Counted from the stretch's first letter, positions 46,101-58,385 are shown. The stretch: 64,000 bases of DNA from Serendipita indica DSM 11827 (GCA_910890315.1 CAJVGD010000002.1:2046001-2110000); one strand, 5' to 3'. Numbers and translations: made by a program. Notes: generated from the letters alone by a model not told the origin.

Positions 46101-46408
46101 TGTATGGACAAGACTCTTGAGCTTTGATGAGAAATGTTCCGAATAGTCTTTGGAACTATACTATGGCTCTATGTGGCGTCTGACCAGGTTTCCGACAGTT
46201 AGAAAGTGAGCTTTGAAGAGGCATAGACCATACCGCAGTGCTGAGAATAATAGATGAATAAATGAATATTATTGAGCTTGTAATCTCGGCACAGACGAGA
46301 CCGAGTGAGGTGTTGAGTTGAAACCAAAACTTGAACCACTCCTTCTGTGACGGCCTCACCAAAGCTTGGTTATTCTACGCTCCAGCCAGCCACGACAAGA
46401 AGATAATT
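46101..46408. promoter_or_regulatory. Divergent intergenic region, flavin reductase / Lys-rich membrane protein
   Basis: These 308 bp between two divergent ATGs should carry both promoters. An AT-rich block (AATAATAGATGAATAAATGAATATTATT) sits in the middle, near 46247-46275. Nothing else is recognised. Confidence 0.4.
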
Positions 46409-47685
46409 ATGGAAGGATCCGAAGTTACAGTGCTTGCAGCACTTGGAGCAGCCCTTAGTGCCATGGTTTACTTTAGCTGGTCAGGATCGTCGGCCCAAGG
46501 CTCCAATGCCGACCAAGCATCAGCAAGGAACGCGTCTGCTGGCACCAGCAGAAACGTATCGAAGAAGGGGAAAAGGCGAAAGCGTGCAGATACAGTCACG
46601 CCTGGTGCCTACGCAGAGGACTCTGCGATCGAGAGCAGCGCAGCTAATCCAAAGCCATCTACACCAGTTCCAAAGGTTTCTGTACAGCGCACAGAGCCAA
46701 CCATTCCTGGAGGACTTGCACCAATATTAACTGCCAGCGATATGGAGTCGGTTCACTCGGCAGCCTCGTCGTCGAAGAATAAAAAGAAGAAGAAGAAATC
46801 CACTCAGTCTGGTGAAAAGTCTGCGGGAAGCTCGCTCGCCCCGCCGTCAGCCTCCAAGGCTAAACAGCGATCGTCGCACACCCAAGATGCCAGTGGCCTA
46901 TCCGAATTCGACTCGGAGAGTGGATGGACAAGGGTGCAGAGGACACGGACAAGCTCGAGTCGAGCCGCTGAGAGTACGAGCGACGCCGGAGTCACGACGA
47001 GTGTCACAGAGGAAGAGGGTTCCGTATCGTCCAAGCGCGAAGAGACGCTCACGAGTGCCGAGAAGCTTCTTCCCAAAGCACCAAAGACTGCTGTGGACGA
47101 GTGAGTGCTTTATACATTGGTCATGGCCATTGCTGACCGGTTTTGAAACAAGTATGATAGACGGCCCTAAGCCGGGTATAGCGCGTGTTCTTCGCGTTCC
47201 AGGCCCAACGTCAGCATCCAAAGCAGAATATACCAAGCCTGCTGGCAACCTCACCTTGGATGATTACGAGGACGGCTCAGATTTCAAGGGATCGGGGGTC
47301 GAGGCTGACGAAGAGGACTCGACGTGGGATGTTGTTGGTCGCAAGAAACGTAAGCCTCTGCTCCCCCTGTCAACAAGATGATGTCTGATATGGTATCATA
47401 GGTGGTGGAACTCGAACTCCGTCTACGTATGCATCAGACACCGCCCCTTCGACCATTGGCACGAGTAATGTAGCACCTACGAAGAAGCAACGACAAAACG
47501 CTGCAAAGCGCCAAGCAGAAAAGGACCGAAAAGCAGCAGCCGACAAGGAGATGGAAGCTGCACGCGCTAAACATATGCGCGATTTGGAAAAAGCTCGTAT
47601 TGACGAGCAGTACAGAGGGAAAAAGGGACTGAGTGGTGGCATGACAGCCAAGGTCGACTCGTCCGGCTCTTTGGTTTGGGAGTAG
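46409..47685 (+). CDS. N-terminally anchored, Lys- and Ser-rich fungal protein
   Basis: Three exons encode about 390 residues. The N-terminus is one hydrophobic helix (VTVLAALGAALSAMVYFSW) that can act as a signal anchor. A long disordered region follows with basic (KKGKRRKRADTVTPG; NKKKKKKST) and Ser-rich parts. A more conserved-looking C-terminal half contains SGWTRVQRTRTSS, GNLTLDDYEDGSD, STWDVVGRKK and a Lys/Arg/Glu/Ala coiled coil (KKQRQNAAKRQAEKDRKAAA) before the end GSLVWE. The W...VVxRKK pattern and coiled coil recur in fungal proteins of unknown function. It may be an ER-membrane protein that contacts ribosomes or RNA, but this is only a guess from composition. Confidence 0.72.
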
Positions 47686-47805
47686 CCTTCTTTCCCCCCA
47701 GCCATCAAGAGTTATCAATGGATTTCTTTACGACACACGACGCAATGCAATGCAAGGCACGAACATGATATGTATTCTCAGCCGTAATACCACGTCGTTG
47801 CCACC

Positions 47806-49190
47806 TTATACGAGCTTCTCTACGCCTTCAGGGAACACCAGCTGACCTTGCTTGCGTACCTGGAAGAATTCTTGGTAAGCCACATGTCCGTGGGCGCTGA
47901 TTAAACGTACCTCGTCAAAGATTTTCATTTCAAGTAGCGTCTTGTCCCACCCCCACTTGTCGCTCTGAATCTTGCCATCACGGATACATCGAGCGACTTC
48001 GTCTGCCTGCCAATGCCATCCAGAGCCTCCATGCTGTTCATCTGCGCCATTCTTGAATGTCTTCGTTTCCTCCTTTACTACCTCGTCGCTGCCTTCCTTG
48101 GCCAGATACTGGACCTTGACGACATTGGGACGGTATATGGGGGCATCTACAATGATATTTCCCTTGCGAAGTCGGATGACCAGCGCTGGGTTGGGGGACG
48201 AAATGGTGATACCGCACGTGAGGACAGCTTGAGCGTTGAGCTGGTCAAAGTTTAATGTAAAGGAAGTGTGTGCGTCTACTCCTGTGAGTGGTGTCTTGAG
48301 CATGGCTGCTGAGATGGCAGAAGGGTGCTGCTTGTTGTTGGCTGGATGCTCATACATGGCGATAATGGCCCAAACGAGTGGATAGGGTCCAAGGTCAAGG
48401 AGTGCTCCTCCACCGAGCTTTGGGTCCAGGATTCGATGGGTGAGTGGAAGGTCTACCGAATCATTAGCCTATCCGTTAGCCTTGCAATGGACGTACTTTG
48501 GATGTCAAAATCACCACTCAGATCTGCATGTAGGACGCGTATGTCTCCAAGAGTGCCGCCTTTGACGAGGTCTGAGATGTAATCTGCTACTGGCAGGAAA
48601 CGTGTCCACATGGCTTCCATGAGGAACAAGTTTTTCTCTTTGGCGAGTTGGATCAGTGCTTCAGCCTCTTTGGCGTTGACGGTAAATGGCTTTTCGCAGA
48701 GTACGTGCTTGCCATTGGTGAGGCATAGCGTGGTGAGATCGTAGTGACCAGGATGGGGTACACCTGTGCAAGTATTGAGACGCGAGGTCTATGCTCTTAA
48801 GGGGGCCTGACCGATGTAGACTGCATCGACATTCTGAGGGTGGCGAGCGGTATCAGCATGCGATATCGGCATTAAATGACAGATAACTTACAGGATCCTT
48901 GACAACTTCTTCATAGCTCCCATAAATCTTGGCTGGGTGGTCGTCCTTGCCGGTAATCTTTGCAAGAAACTCCTTTCCCTTGGCTGCATCGCGAGAGCCA
49001 ACTGCAACGAGTTTGTGCACGACATCAGTCACCCCACGTCTATGTATGATGTGTGATTTTTCTGGGGTCATTCATTTATCAGCGATACTACGTACGTCTT
49101 TGGGTCGAGAATGATGTCGGAGACGAATTTGCCGGATATATAGCCAGCACCAAGGATAGCCCAACGAAGTGTAAACACAGAGTCTGCCAT
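47806..49190 (-). CDS. Gfo/Idh/MocA-family oxidoreductase (dihydrodiol / D-xylose dehydrogenase type)
   Basis: The ATG at 49190 begins MADSVFTLRWAILGAGYISG, a Rossmann nucleotide-binding start. Next come HKLVAVGSRDAAKGKEFLAK, YIGVPHPGHYD-like sequence and GKHVLCEKPFTVNAKEAEAL, with the EKP motif whose lysine is the catalytic residue. ADYISDLVKGGTLGDIRVL, the LDPKLGGGALLDLGPYPLVW segment and a C-terminal beta-sheet domain with GGSGWHWQADEVARCIRDGK complete it. This order matches trans-1,2-dihydrobenzene-1,2-diol dehydrogenase and NADP D-xylose dehydrogenase of fungi. Substrate cannot be told apart from sequence alone. About 385-395 residues with four short introns. Confidence 0.92.
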
Positions 49191-49431
49191 TATAGCTATA
49201 TCGACGTGGTTAGAGGACAAGAGACAAGGCGGCAGGAGTGCCATCACCTCAAAAGGCCCGAATATTCTCCAAGGTGACCTGCCCAGTGGCAGTCCCAGTA
49301 CTTGGAACCGAACAAGCAAGATTATATCAGCTTGGCTTCAACCATTCGTTTTTGTTCGTCAGCCTATGGCAAACTTGAAAGAATTGCGCAGTCTGTATTA
49401 GACAAACTTGGACCCTTCGCCCACACCGATA

Positions 49432-50195
49432 ATGCACACCGACCTACCCTATGCTGCAGATGCAGAAGTTTCTCTCTCATACGATGAACTAGAGGTTTGA
49501 ATCTCGACGCTGTACACACTTCAACGACACCTTACGTCGCTCACCCAGGTGCTCCGGCGGCAATTCCAGCGAGAAGAAGAGCAAGGACATGTCACAACAC
49601 AGACAAAATTCAACTATGCGTGGGGTCTTGTCAAGAGTCCTCAGCGAGAACAACAAGTTCGTGGTGTGCATCTGCTCCAAGGTGAGGCGTCTCTCCGGCA
49701 TGGCTGTTGGCTCGTTTGCTCACAACTCGACGCCTACTTTTTCTGCTTTGGAATGATGTAGAGATCTACAGAGCAGAGCCATCTAGACGACGCGAGTGTC
49801 TTTACTACTTGGCGCTCGGCCATTACAAGATGGGCAATTACGAAGATGCAAAGAAGTTTAATGGTCGGTTTCTCATTTATTTGTTCAATGTTGAGCGTGT
49901 TTGGACCTACACGTTGTGTGCAACCTCGGTTTGCAACTCGTGCTGATGGTTGTGTTCGGTTGACTTTAGAGCTATTGATGGAAAAAGAACCAGCAAATCT
50001 CCAAGCGCAAAGTTTGGCTGCCCTCATCGACAATGGGGTCGCCAAAGGTTAGTCCACCTTGGGATCAGCCTCTCAGTTTCGACTGACACTTTAACAGAGG
50101 GATACATTGGAATGGCAATAGCAGGAGGCGCTGCTGCCATTGGAACACTATTGATAGCAGGTCTCATACGTCGTGCGGCAAGGAGACCTGAATAA
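49432..50195 (+). CDS. FIS1: FIS1, mitochondrial and peroxisomal fission receptor
   Basis: Fis1 is a tail-anchored outer-membrane protein that recruits the fission machinery. The protein starts [20 protein letters not shown], then [20 protein letters not shown] and [20 protein letters not shown], as in yeast (FNYAWGLIKS). The TPR-like bundle continues with [20 protein letters not shown] and [17 protein letters not shown]. The C-terminal anchor ([20 protein letters not shown]) is followed by a basic tail (RRAARRPE). Five exons with introns that all preserve the frame. About 155 residues, the family norm. It is head-to-head with the oxidoreductase gene across 241 bp. Confidence 0.95.
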
Positions 50196-50571
50196 TATTG
50201 AAACCGTCCCAGGTCTCATGCAGGGGAGGTGACTTCTCTACAAGTTCAGTTGCCTGATGAACGATTGGATAACGGCAATTGCAAACACGGCAAACAGACA
50301 CACACATGTGAAATCATGACCTGCACGCGCTCCCGAAAACACTCCTCACTTATTACTCTGTCTCTTCTTTCTCTCACAACAGTATTTCCTGGTTTGGCTA
50401 TGTCCCTCTTCGTAGAGTTGAACACTTGTTCATTCACGTATATTGGGTTACCGACATCTAAGTCAATAGATATCCATCAAATAGTGATACACGAGGTGTT
50501 GCTATATGCTATGTGGGCAAAAACGAATCTGAGAGTTGCGGAATCAGTCAACTGGGAAGAACCTATTGTCG
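50196..50571. other. Convergent intergenic region, nothing identified
   Basis: These 376 bp lie between the stops of FIS1 and the M50B-like gene. They should hold both 3' UTRs. No hairpin, repeat or convincing small gene was seen. Confidence 0.45.
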
Positions 50572-51782
50572 TTACTCACTTCCTTGGGCATACATTTGGT
50601 CAGAGTTGAGCTGTTGACAGTCAGTCAGGACGTCTCGGTGCGTGATGAGAGCAAAGACATACGTCAAACTTTGTGTAACCAATCGCGCAGAAACCGACGA
50701 GGGTAGCCGTGGAGAGGAAGCACCAGATCCAGATCCACATCACGCGCGGTGTGCCTTCAAACAGGACGGCGTACTGTGTAATATCGCTCGTGTTTTGCTT
50801 TTTCTTGAAACGTTCATCGATGAGATCCCCTGCAAGGATACTATTGAGCGTTGCGCTGGAGCGCCTGAATGCGACCTACAGAATGGATACAAGACACTGT
50901 AGACCAAAGTTAGTATTGCAAAATTAAAGAGATAGGGGACGTACGTCAAGATGCCGAGGAGGAGACAATACCATCGAAGCGCATTGCCGTGGTCAATGAA
51001 CCAAAATGCAATCAACAGGGCTTCATAAATGATTGTGAGGATGATTGTACTGTTGACAACATGAGAACCTGGCTCGGGTACCAAAAGTTGCTCACATTTT
51101 GTCGCGAACGAGGGAAAGTGGCATCAAGAGTCCAAAAGCGATGAAAAAGCTTAAAATCTTTGCCACTAGGATGTCCCAACCCCCGAGGATGAGAGCCCCA
51201 CCGAATCCAAGAGACCCGAAATAACCTATCCAAGAAAAGTGAATAAACGGCCGAGTATGCCAAGGTTAACTTGCGGCCGGCACGTGCGAGCAAATGCGGG
51301 CGTCAAGGAACTAAGGCTGGGAAAGGTTGGGGACATACCTGCAGAGAGAATCGCAGGCGCCCAGCCGCCCTCAATCTCGCATGCGCCTCCGAGATTGGGA
51401 TCGATGGAGATGGAGAGGATCGTTCCTCCTGTCAATATGGCCTGTAGAAGTTAGGTTGCGTCGGCTTTGCATCATGGGGGAGTGCCTTACAACTGCAATA
51501 TGACAAAACTCATGCCACCCAATCACGAATAGCTATCACGGATGTCATGAAATGTCCTTTTGTAGATGTTGGATGAGCTCTACCTTTAGAGGATTGATTA
51601 CGACGCGAACAACCTGGGTAGCGCGTTAGAAGAAGCGATTGGGGATTGTTGAGGCGCACAGGAAATGTCCAAAACGCAAAGGCGACGATCAAGAATACAA
51701 CGGAACTGTAGATGACTTCGAGTCTCCTGTCTTCGGGTGTCGAAGTTTCTGTTTGGGACGCTGGGGCGACGACTCTGGGCAT
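50572..51782 (-). CDS. M50B-like membrane metalloprotease
   Basis: The ATG at 51782 begins MPRVVAPASQTETS. A first helix (VIYSSVVFLIVAFAFWTFPV) is followed by the zinc-binding motif HEFCH in VIGWHEFCHIAV. Then comes the family signature AILTGGTILSISIDPNLGG and CEIEGGWAPAILSAGYFGSL. Several more helices follow (WDILVAKILSFFIAFGLL; TIILTIIYEALLIAFWF; RVMWIWIWCFLSTATLVGFC), and the C-terminus reads AIGYTKFDLNSDQMYAQGSE. This matches the fungal peptidase M50B-like family, whose substrates are unknown. The last exon was recovered by splicing across 50586-50645 and moves the end to 50572. About 290 residues, multi-pass, probably in an endomembrane. Confidence 0.85.
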
Positions 51783-53111
51783 TATTGCATTCGTAGACGA
51801 GGGTCGTGGTCGTGAGTCAACTCGTTATAAATTTTCTGAAGCTTTGAAGAAGAAATGAGCGCCTTTGAGTGTGGGCGGCAGCACTCGTCGCGGTCAAAGG
51901 ACGTGCCCCCACCGCATGCCACACGGCCATGAGCGTGCAGGCAGCACAGGCGGGGGCGCATTGACGTTGCATAACAAGACTGTTATTAACCTTGGAGCCC
52001 GTCACTTTTCATAGATTTCAGAGGCCGGCACGCGGTTATTACATCACGGGTGCAAGAGAACTATTACCCAAGTACGTGTGGTCAAATAAATGTCATGCCT
52101 CGCTAGCGTCCAAGCCAGGCTTAGAGTAGCTAGCCAGATTGTAAATTACATAAAAACATGAAACAAAGATCATCTCTTTATATTCTTGGCTGGTGTTGGC
52201 CCGGTCCAACTGTTTAGCTGGATCCAACTTGTAGCCGGCCTCTTTCGACTTGTCGTTTGTTCAGCGCAAAAGTCGCCTCTGGACGCGTCCTTTCTCTCTG
52301 TACAACCAATCCTTTTACCATCAATCGGCCATTGCTGCTCGCATTTCTCTCCTGTACGTTTTGGTTTTGTTCTTGTGCTCACCGCGCCTATTGCCCATCT
52401 CACACGCACTTACCGACCAGTGCAGCAAGCTGAACAACACCTGTTTACTCGTCAATTTTCAGAATAATCATCGTCCATAATCATTCCTTGTACCCGTCCA
52501 GCACCAGCCCTCGTTTCCAAGCGCGTCGAGGTTGCTAGCATATCGTCCTCGCTGCGCTCGCTTGGGCCCCGCTTCTCTTTGTCGATCAGCACTCTTCTTT
52601 GTCGTCGTTGCTTCGGAACAATTCGCGGTTCCTACCACCCTCACGACAATTGGTTGCTTCTGATCCCCCCGTCCCTTCGTTTGCCGCCCACTCTTTTCAA
52701 ACCTTTCAACACGAATTATTGTCGACAGAGCTCAGTCGACTTTGTATCATTCGGTCCTGTCGCTCTACTCACCGAGCACGGACCTAGTCTCTCACCCTCT
52801 TCGACAAATTGATCCGCGAATCAGCCTCGAGGCATCTTGGCCAGACGTACGATAAAAAAATAGTGTCCATCGGCCAGTCTCACACTCCGGGTCAGTGAAT
52901 GCTCCTTTATTACTTTCGAGACCTCGTGAACAACTATCAATCCCCACCAGAAGCAAGTGGCTAACATCTTTCATTTAGGTCCCTAGGTTCGACAGCTGTA
53001 CCTCAATCTGTGCCTCTTTAACGACGTTTGTTGTGACAATTATCCAAGACGCGTCCTGGACCGCCTCCCCTTTCACTTGAACAGAATTTCAACCGGCAGG
53101 ACATCGGTATC
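51783..53111. promoter_or_regulatory. Long divergent region with pyrimidine-rich leader
   Basis: 1.33 kb between the M50B-like ATG and the ATG of the large disordered protein. From about 52,150 rightwards the plus strand is rich in C and T, with few ATGs, which suits a long 5' leader, possibly with introns (for example GTACGT near 52354 to a TTTTCAG near 52462). Open frames here show no domain. The part nearest the M50B gene is mixed sequence. Confidence 0.45.
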
Positions 53112-56100
53112 ATGCACGCCAATGCGGGCCCCCGCCCGTCGTTTGCGTTCTCGACCAAGCGACGCAGCGAAGAGGCTCAGCGACACCACCATTCCACGGC
53201 CTCTACATCCTTGCCGAGCATAGGCCATCTGACGCGTCGAAGCGAATCCCACTTGTCTAGTACGCCGGCTGCTCTGGCAAGAGCCACTACGCAGCAGCCT
53301 GGACGAACTCTGGTACGTTCCGCCCATGGTCCGCCAAGCTCATATGCAGCACATCATGTTCTGGGCTCTCATTACGGAACCTCTTCTTCTTCCATCAAAT
53401 CTCTCCCTCTACAATCAACGCCACTCTCTGCGGCTCCTTCCTCTACGGTCTCCACGCCACGACCCAGCCTATCTCAATCTGAGATCCTAGACGGTGGGTT
53501 TCAACATGGCTATAACCCATCAATATCGCGAAATAGCTCAATATCGCATCGTAATGGCTCCCTCAGCTCCTATCTTCTTCTACCACAGGCGAACCATCCG
53601 GAGCCGGCCCCGGTGTCCTGTCAAAACCAAACTCAAAAGCTCAACATGAAACGGCTCATGTCAAAGCCGACGGCAATTGCGCTTCCCGAGCGCGCCTCGT
53701 CTGCCATGGCGTTTGCATCGACGTCTGGCTATCGTGACGATGCCAATTCTATGGACGACTATCAGGATATCAAGTCCAACTCGCTTGATATCTTGAGGCG
53801 GTCGCGACGACGGAGCCGGAGTGTCGATATCATGATGAATTACAATAGGGCCATGGCAGGGACTTCAGCCGGTTAGTTACGCGTCACGGCATCCTTTTGC
53901 CACCTTGCCATTTGTGGTAACTGACTCCCGTACTACAGCGCCATCGGAGCGAGACCCGTCGTCCCCCTTACCTGCCCGACCTGGATCTCGATCCCGAAGC
54001 TCGGATAACCGTGCCGTGCATTCTTCTGCACCGCAATCTGAATCCTCATTGGTGTCGCCATCCAGTCCCGTGACGCCAGCCGCTATAATTGCGTTAGCGT
54101 GGATGGAATCCCAGAGACGTGCCGCAGTGGCAGCTGGTTCGATAGCGGGTGGCCAACCATCCTCTTCCTCATCAACAGCCGTGTCCATGAATGGCCGTAT
54201 CACCTCAACTTCGTCCTCGTCTCCAACCGTCCGACCTATATCAACCCGCGCCGACGACCTCGCTCCTTCGGGCTCCAGCCACCCTCAAGAGCTTACAGCA
54301 TCTGTAGCTATGTCTGATGACGACCAGCGAATTAGCTTTGCTGCAGGCTCAAGATCCAGCGCTGAGCCTGAAGACCCATTTGTCACATGGGCATTGGCGG
54401 AACAACAGTTGAAATCCGATAAAACTCAAGAAAACGTAAAAAGGGGTAGTGGAGCAGGTGCTACAGTGGGTGCGACGGTGAAGGAGCTTTCTAGGAGAGT
54501 GCTCGGACTTCGAGACAAGAGCCGAGAGAAGCACAAGGCTGCCTCTCATTCCCACTCTTACACGTTTACGTCGACACCCCCCTCTTCGTTTTCAATGGGT
54601 ACGGCTCTTCCTCCCGCTTCCGCGGTCGGGAAGCTGGTTTCCAAGGCACCGCTGAGTGCAATATCTCGCGTCTCAACGCATGAACGTTCACGTTCATTTC
54701 CGCGTGCGACTAAAACCTCATCTTCACCTATTTCACCACAACTTGCCCACGGCCACGTTTCCCATTCGACTCTAGAGAGCGGAGCAGCACTTCGTACAGA
54801 CGGGACGGTGGTCCTCAACGACGAAGAAACCGGATCACCAGCTCAAATGCTGCCTTGGTCACTCCCTTTGCCATCCAATGGCGACCAAGATGATCCAGTC
54901 ATGCTCCAAGCTCATACACCGCTAGTCATTCCTCCTCATCTCTCTGCACGCAGCCCAAATTCCGATGCAATGAGCCCTTTGCCACCTACGCCTCGATCTC
55001 ATACCCCCAATACCCTGAAGAAAAGGAGTAGAGGTAATTTGCGTCAAAAACCATCGCAGTCTGCCATCTCGACCCCCGTGCCAGTCGGAGGTGATCCTAC
55101 GTCGCCATCAAACACTGTTGTTTCTCCGGCAGGCGGCCCTGACGAGGGGACCTCTGGGAGCAGCGGTGGGAAGTTGCGAGGGCTGGTCAGGAAGTTGAGT
55201 AATGGCGGTTTGAAAAGGTCTGCTCGCTCGCAATCATTGCATATAGCCAGCCCCGGTGGAGATATCAGCCCGGCAACGACGTCTGCTCATGGACATGGAG
55301 GCAGGGATTTCATACCACCCGTCCCACGGATTCCAAAGGAGTTTGAGCTGATTGTTGATACCGAGGCGTATTTGGCTGAAAGGGCAAAACAACTCGAACG
55401 AAACGATTCGGATGGCGACTCGACGGCACCCCACGGCACACTCACGCCTCAACACGCACCCTCTCGAAAATCGTCACGATGCCCCTCTCCAGTACCTCTT
55501 GTCCAGCAACGATCGAGGGACCCTACCCCATTGATCTCTACTGTGAGGATTCCTCGCAGGGCTGACACCGAACCAACCCAGAGCGTAACCTTACATCCAG
55601 AGTCGAAGTCTCTCACACTCGCCATGCCCGTTCCAGACTCGTCCCGCGGTACATACATGTTTCCGAAGCGCCCCAAGCCAATGCAAGAGCTTAGCAGCTC
55701 CCAGGGCTCGACAAGCCACTCTATGTCTGGCACCGATCATGGTCATGCAACCTTCGGGTACCGGTCGTCGTCACCCTCGCCTTCGAGTTCTGACATGCAC
55801 TATGGGCGGCCACCGGCGACGAGCTTGGATGAGACCCGTTCGTCAACCTCGCACCACCATGATACGGTTCCTAGTCGTTCACATGGCATTGGTCAAGCTA
55901 TAGTTTCGCCGAGGGAACTGTACCGACGAGGGGAAGACGAAGCTGCCAATATTCGCAGTCGTCAAGTCAAGGATGTGTCGACCACGCGTCAACACAAGGT
56001 TCCAAGAAAACCTGTGATTGCCATTCCATCCGATCAGGTTCGACATGCCGACCAAGCGGATGACGTTCCGCCTCCCACGCTTTCTCCAGAGGTGCGTGTC

Positions 56101-56969
56101 TAATATTTGACACTTGCGTCAAAAGTCTGTTTATTGACACGATGTTCGTCTAGTTGCTTCCTTCGCTGAGTGCACCGCCGCCCCGGCCCCCACGCCGGCG
56201 TGAGGTGAAAAGCAAGAGCTCGCTTCCCTCGACACCTGCTTCGGCACCAGCGCTCAGACCGACTCATGGACCTCGCCAACGTTCAATATCATCCCCCGTT
56301 TCCCCCGTCTTACCGACCTTTCTTACGAGCAAGGCTGTCAATGCGATCCCGCTCACGAAGCGAGTGCGAAGCGTTAGCAACGAAGCAGATGCGCCGTCGC
56401 CGTCGACATCGCTAGAGATGGCACTGCAAGATACACAGGCATCGGTCGTTCGCTCAAAGAGTCGCTCGAGCGTCAAGAGTCGCGCGAATACACTCCCTCC
56501 GCTTGTCCTCACACCCACGCTCAAGGCGGACTCGATCTTCTCGGGCATCAGTAAAGACGATGACGGAAAGGGCGTGCGTGGGCAATCGTCCATGGGTACT
56601 ATTACACGCGCCAAGTCGCTGTTTGGTTCCAAGTCGACGTCGACTACGCCGAATACGAGTTCGAGCTACTTTGTGTCTCCTCAGAGCGCTGGAAGACGAT
56701 CTTCTTCGACACGGACGTCGACGGACCATCACAATAGTCCAGCAGAGGGGGACCCTCCACCTGTCCCATTTACATCCACGGCCTTTACATTTAAAGAGCT
56801 CTCTGTCACGCCATCGCCACGAAGCAAGCTGATGAGTGAAGTGGAGCGTGAGGAGATGTGGAACGAGCTTCTTGTCAAGAGCGACCTCGCTGGTGGCACG
56901 CTGAATCTCGTCCTCGACAAAAAGGAGGGACTGTTGAGCGACAATGCCAGCTTCATATCCTCACAATGA
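53112..56969 (+). CDS. Large disordered Ser/Pro-rich protein
   Basis: Three exons joined by introns near 53872-53938 and 56098-56153 give about 1,245 residues. The chain is mainly Ser, Pro, Thr, Arg and His with many SP and TP sites, as in proteins regulated by CDK or MAP kinases. More ordered islands are LNMKRLMSKPTAIALPE, DPFVTWALAEQQLKSDKTQ, KLRGLVRKLSNGGLKRSARS, IPKEFELIVDTEAYLAERAK, RAKSLFGSKS and, near the end, FTFKELSVTPSPRSKLMSEV, EREEMWNELLVKSDLAGGTL and LILD-like LVLDKKEGLLSDNASF. I recognise no domain. The basic, helical island near the middle and the C-terminal helix look like binding motifs. Polarity or cytoskeletal scaffolds of fungi often look like this, but that is only analogy. 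Confidence 0.78.
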
Positions 56970-57368
56970 CGCACGAGTCGAATGATATTTATCCAATGCT
57001 TTATTGATTTCGTTTGTGTCTAGCCACCCCCCGCGTCGTTGCGCGTTGTATTTTCTACGTTGCTAATACAAACCGTCTTTCTTCGTCGTCTAAAAATGTC
57101 GCCGACTCTTTGAATCCGTAATGCAGACTGTTTGGGTTGTGCAAGACGAATGTACCAGAGCCGGCATCCTCTTCCGTCGCTCCGTTACCTGTCCTAGGCT
57201 GAGATTCCTGGTCGGACAGGTGCGCTGGAGTAGCCAGCGCAACGACGGGTCGAGTTACTTTTTACAAATTTAGTGGAAATTTCTATCAACATAGTCGAAT
57301 TCCAAGGTGCAGTGCCAAACAAGGCCAAACAACAACCGACTCAAACTTGACAATCTCCACCGTTTACC
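56970..57368. promoter_or_regulatory. Upstream region of the eL33 gene
   Basis: 399 bp that carry the 3' UTR of the disordered-protein gene and the promoter of the ribosomal protein gene. No TATA box is evident. A pyrimidine tract such as TTTCTTCGTCGTC occurs near 57076, but it is not near enough to the start to be called with confidence. Confidence 0.4.
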
Positions 57369-58062
57369 ATGGGTTCAACTCGGTCAGTACATCTCAAACA
57401 CTGGATGGATCAATTCGCGCAATTCATGGCATTTGGAAATACTTGCCAATCTATGGTGGCATTACCCGATGGCTCAAGACCAACCATGCAATCGGCGCGC
57501 TTTCTATTTCATTTGACTCTCTCTTTATACGGGATTGCTGACGATTTGATTTATTCCTAAATTTCTCGACTGCCTTTACCTGCCGAACCATGAAAACAGC
57601 CTATACGCAAAGGGTCGTGTGCTCGGACACAAGCGTGGAAAGCGCAATTCGCGACCAAATACTTCTCTGATCCAGATTGAGGGCGTTGCGGACCAGAAGG
57701 AGGCCCAATTCTACCTTGGCAAGGTTTGACAAACTCTTACTCTCTCAAGAGCGACTTGCTCACTATATTCATTCTAGCGTGTAGCGTATGTTTATCGTGC
57801 AAAGCGTGAAATTGGTGGATCGAAACTCCGTGTGATCTGGGGGTGCGTTCATTTATTGACATGAAGCCTTTTGGTACTTATCTAAGACTAGTCGCGTTAC
57901 ACGGTCACATGGTAACTCTGGTGTCGTAAAATCGAAGTTTGCTTCGAACCTCCCCCCGCACGCCTTTGGTGCCAACGTTCGCATCGTGAGTGTGGCTCAA
58001 TGGTATAAATTCACAATAGGCTGATGACTTTGGTACAGATGCTCTTCCCCTCGAACATATAA
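57369..58062 (+). CDS. RPL33: 60S ribosomal protein eL33 (L35Ae)
   Basis: The first exon (57369-57382) codes for MGSTR only. A 217-nt first intron follows, long for this window but normal for ribosomal protein genes. The rest reads [80 protein letters not shown] and ends GANVRIMLFPSNI. This matches yeast Rpl33 almost end to end (FGASVRIFLYPSNI). Total length is about 108 residues. Further short introns near 57728-57778, 57842-57893 and 57987-58038 preserve the frame. Confidence 0.97.
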
Positions 58063-58111
58063 TCATCCTTGCATCGTCTTATTGGGATCCCATGGCTGCG
58101 TAGCCCAAAAG

Positions 58112-58240
58112 TCTAGCTGGGGATGCGATTGTAGTCCTGATCTCATACGCCGCTATGCCCTTGTATGCTATGAGACTGATATGAAGAGCGTGCAAAAAGG
58201 CATCCCGCGAATGGTTTCAACAGTTTGAGCACCTTGACCC
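58112..58240 (+). repeat. Degenerate repeat copy A, possible gene relic
   Basis: This stretch aligns with 59659-59778 on the same strand, with one 20-25-nt gap. Shared words include CTAGCT, GATTG-AGT-TGATCT-ATAC-CCGCTAT, TGAAGA-CGTGCAA and ACCTTGACCC. Read as protein, both carry a hydrophobic stretch followed by R(A/T)CKK. Here an open frame continues as EWFQQFEHLDPQQDMPIAAQ and beyond, to about 58355, which looks like real former coding sequence. It may be the remnant of an unrecognised gene. Confidence 0.45.
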
Positions 58241-58385
58241 TCAGCAGGACATGCCAATCGCGGCTCAAGTGGCTAATATCTATGACAGAAGCAGACAATA
58301 CAAGAAGCCCAAAGCGACGCTTCAAGAGCCGGAATCTATCACAAGGTGTGGCTCTTATCAATAACTATCTGCTTACAGGTGAAAA

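Noticed and set aside
52186-52467. Open frame with hydrophobic sequence in the leader of the large disordered protein
   Set aside because: The composition simply follows the CT-rich DNA, and there is no domain or splice partner.
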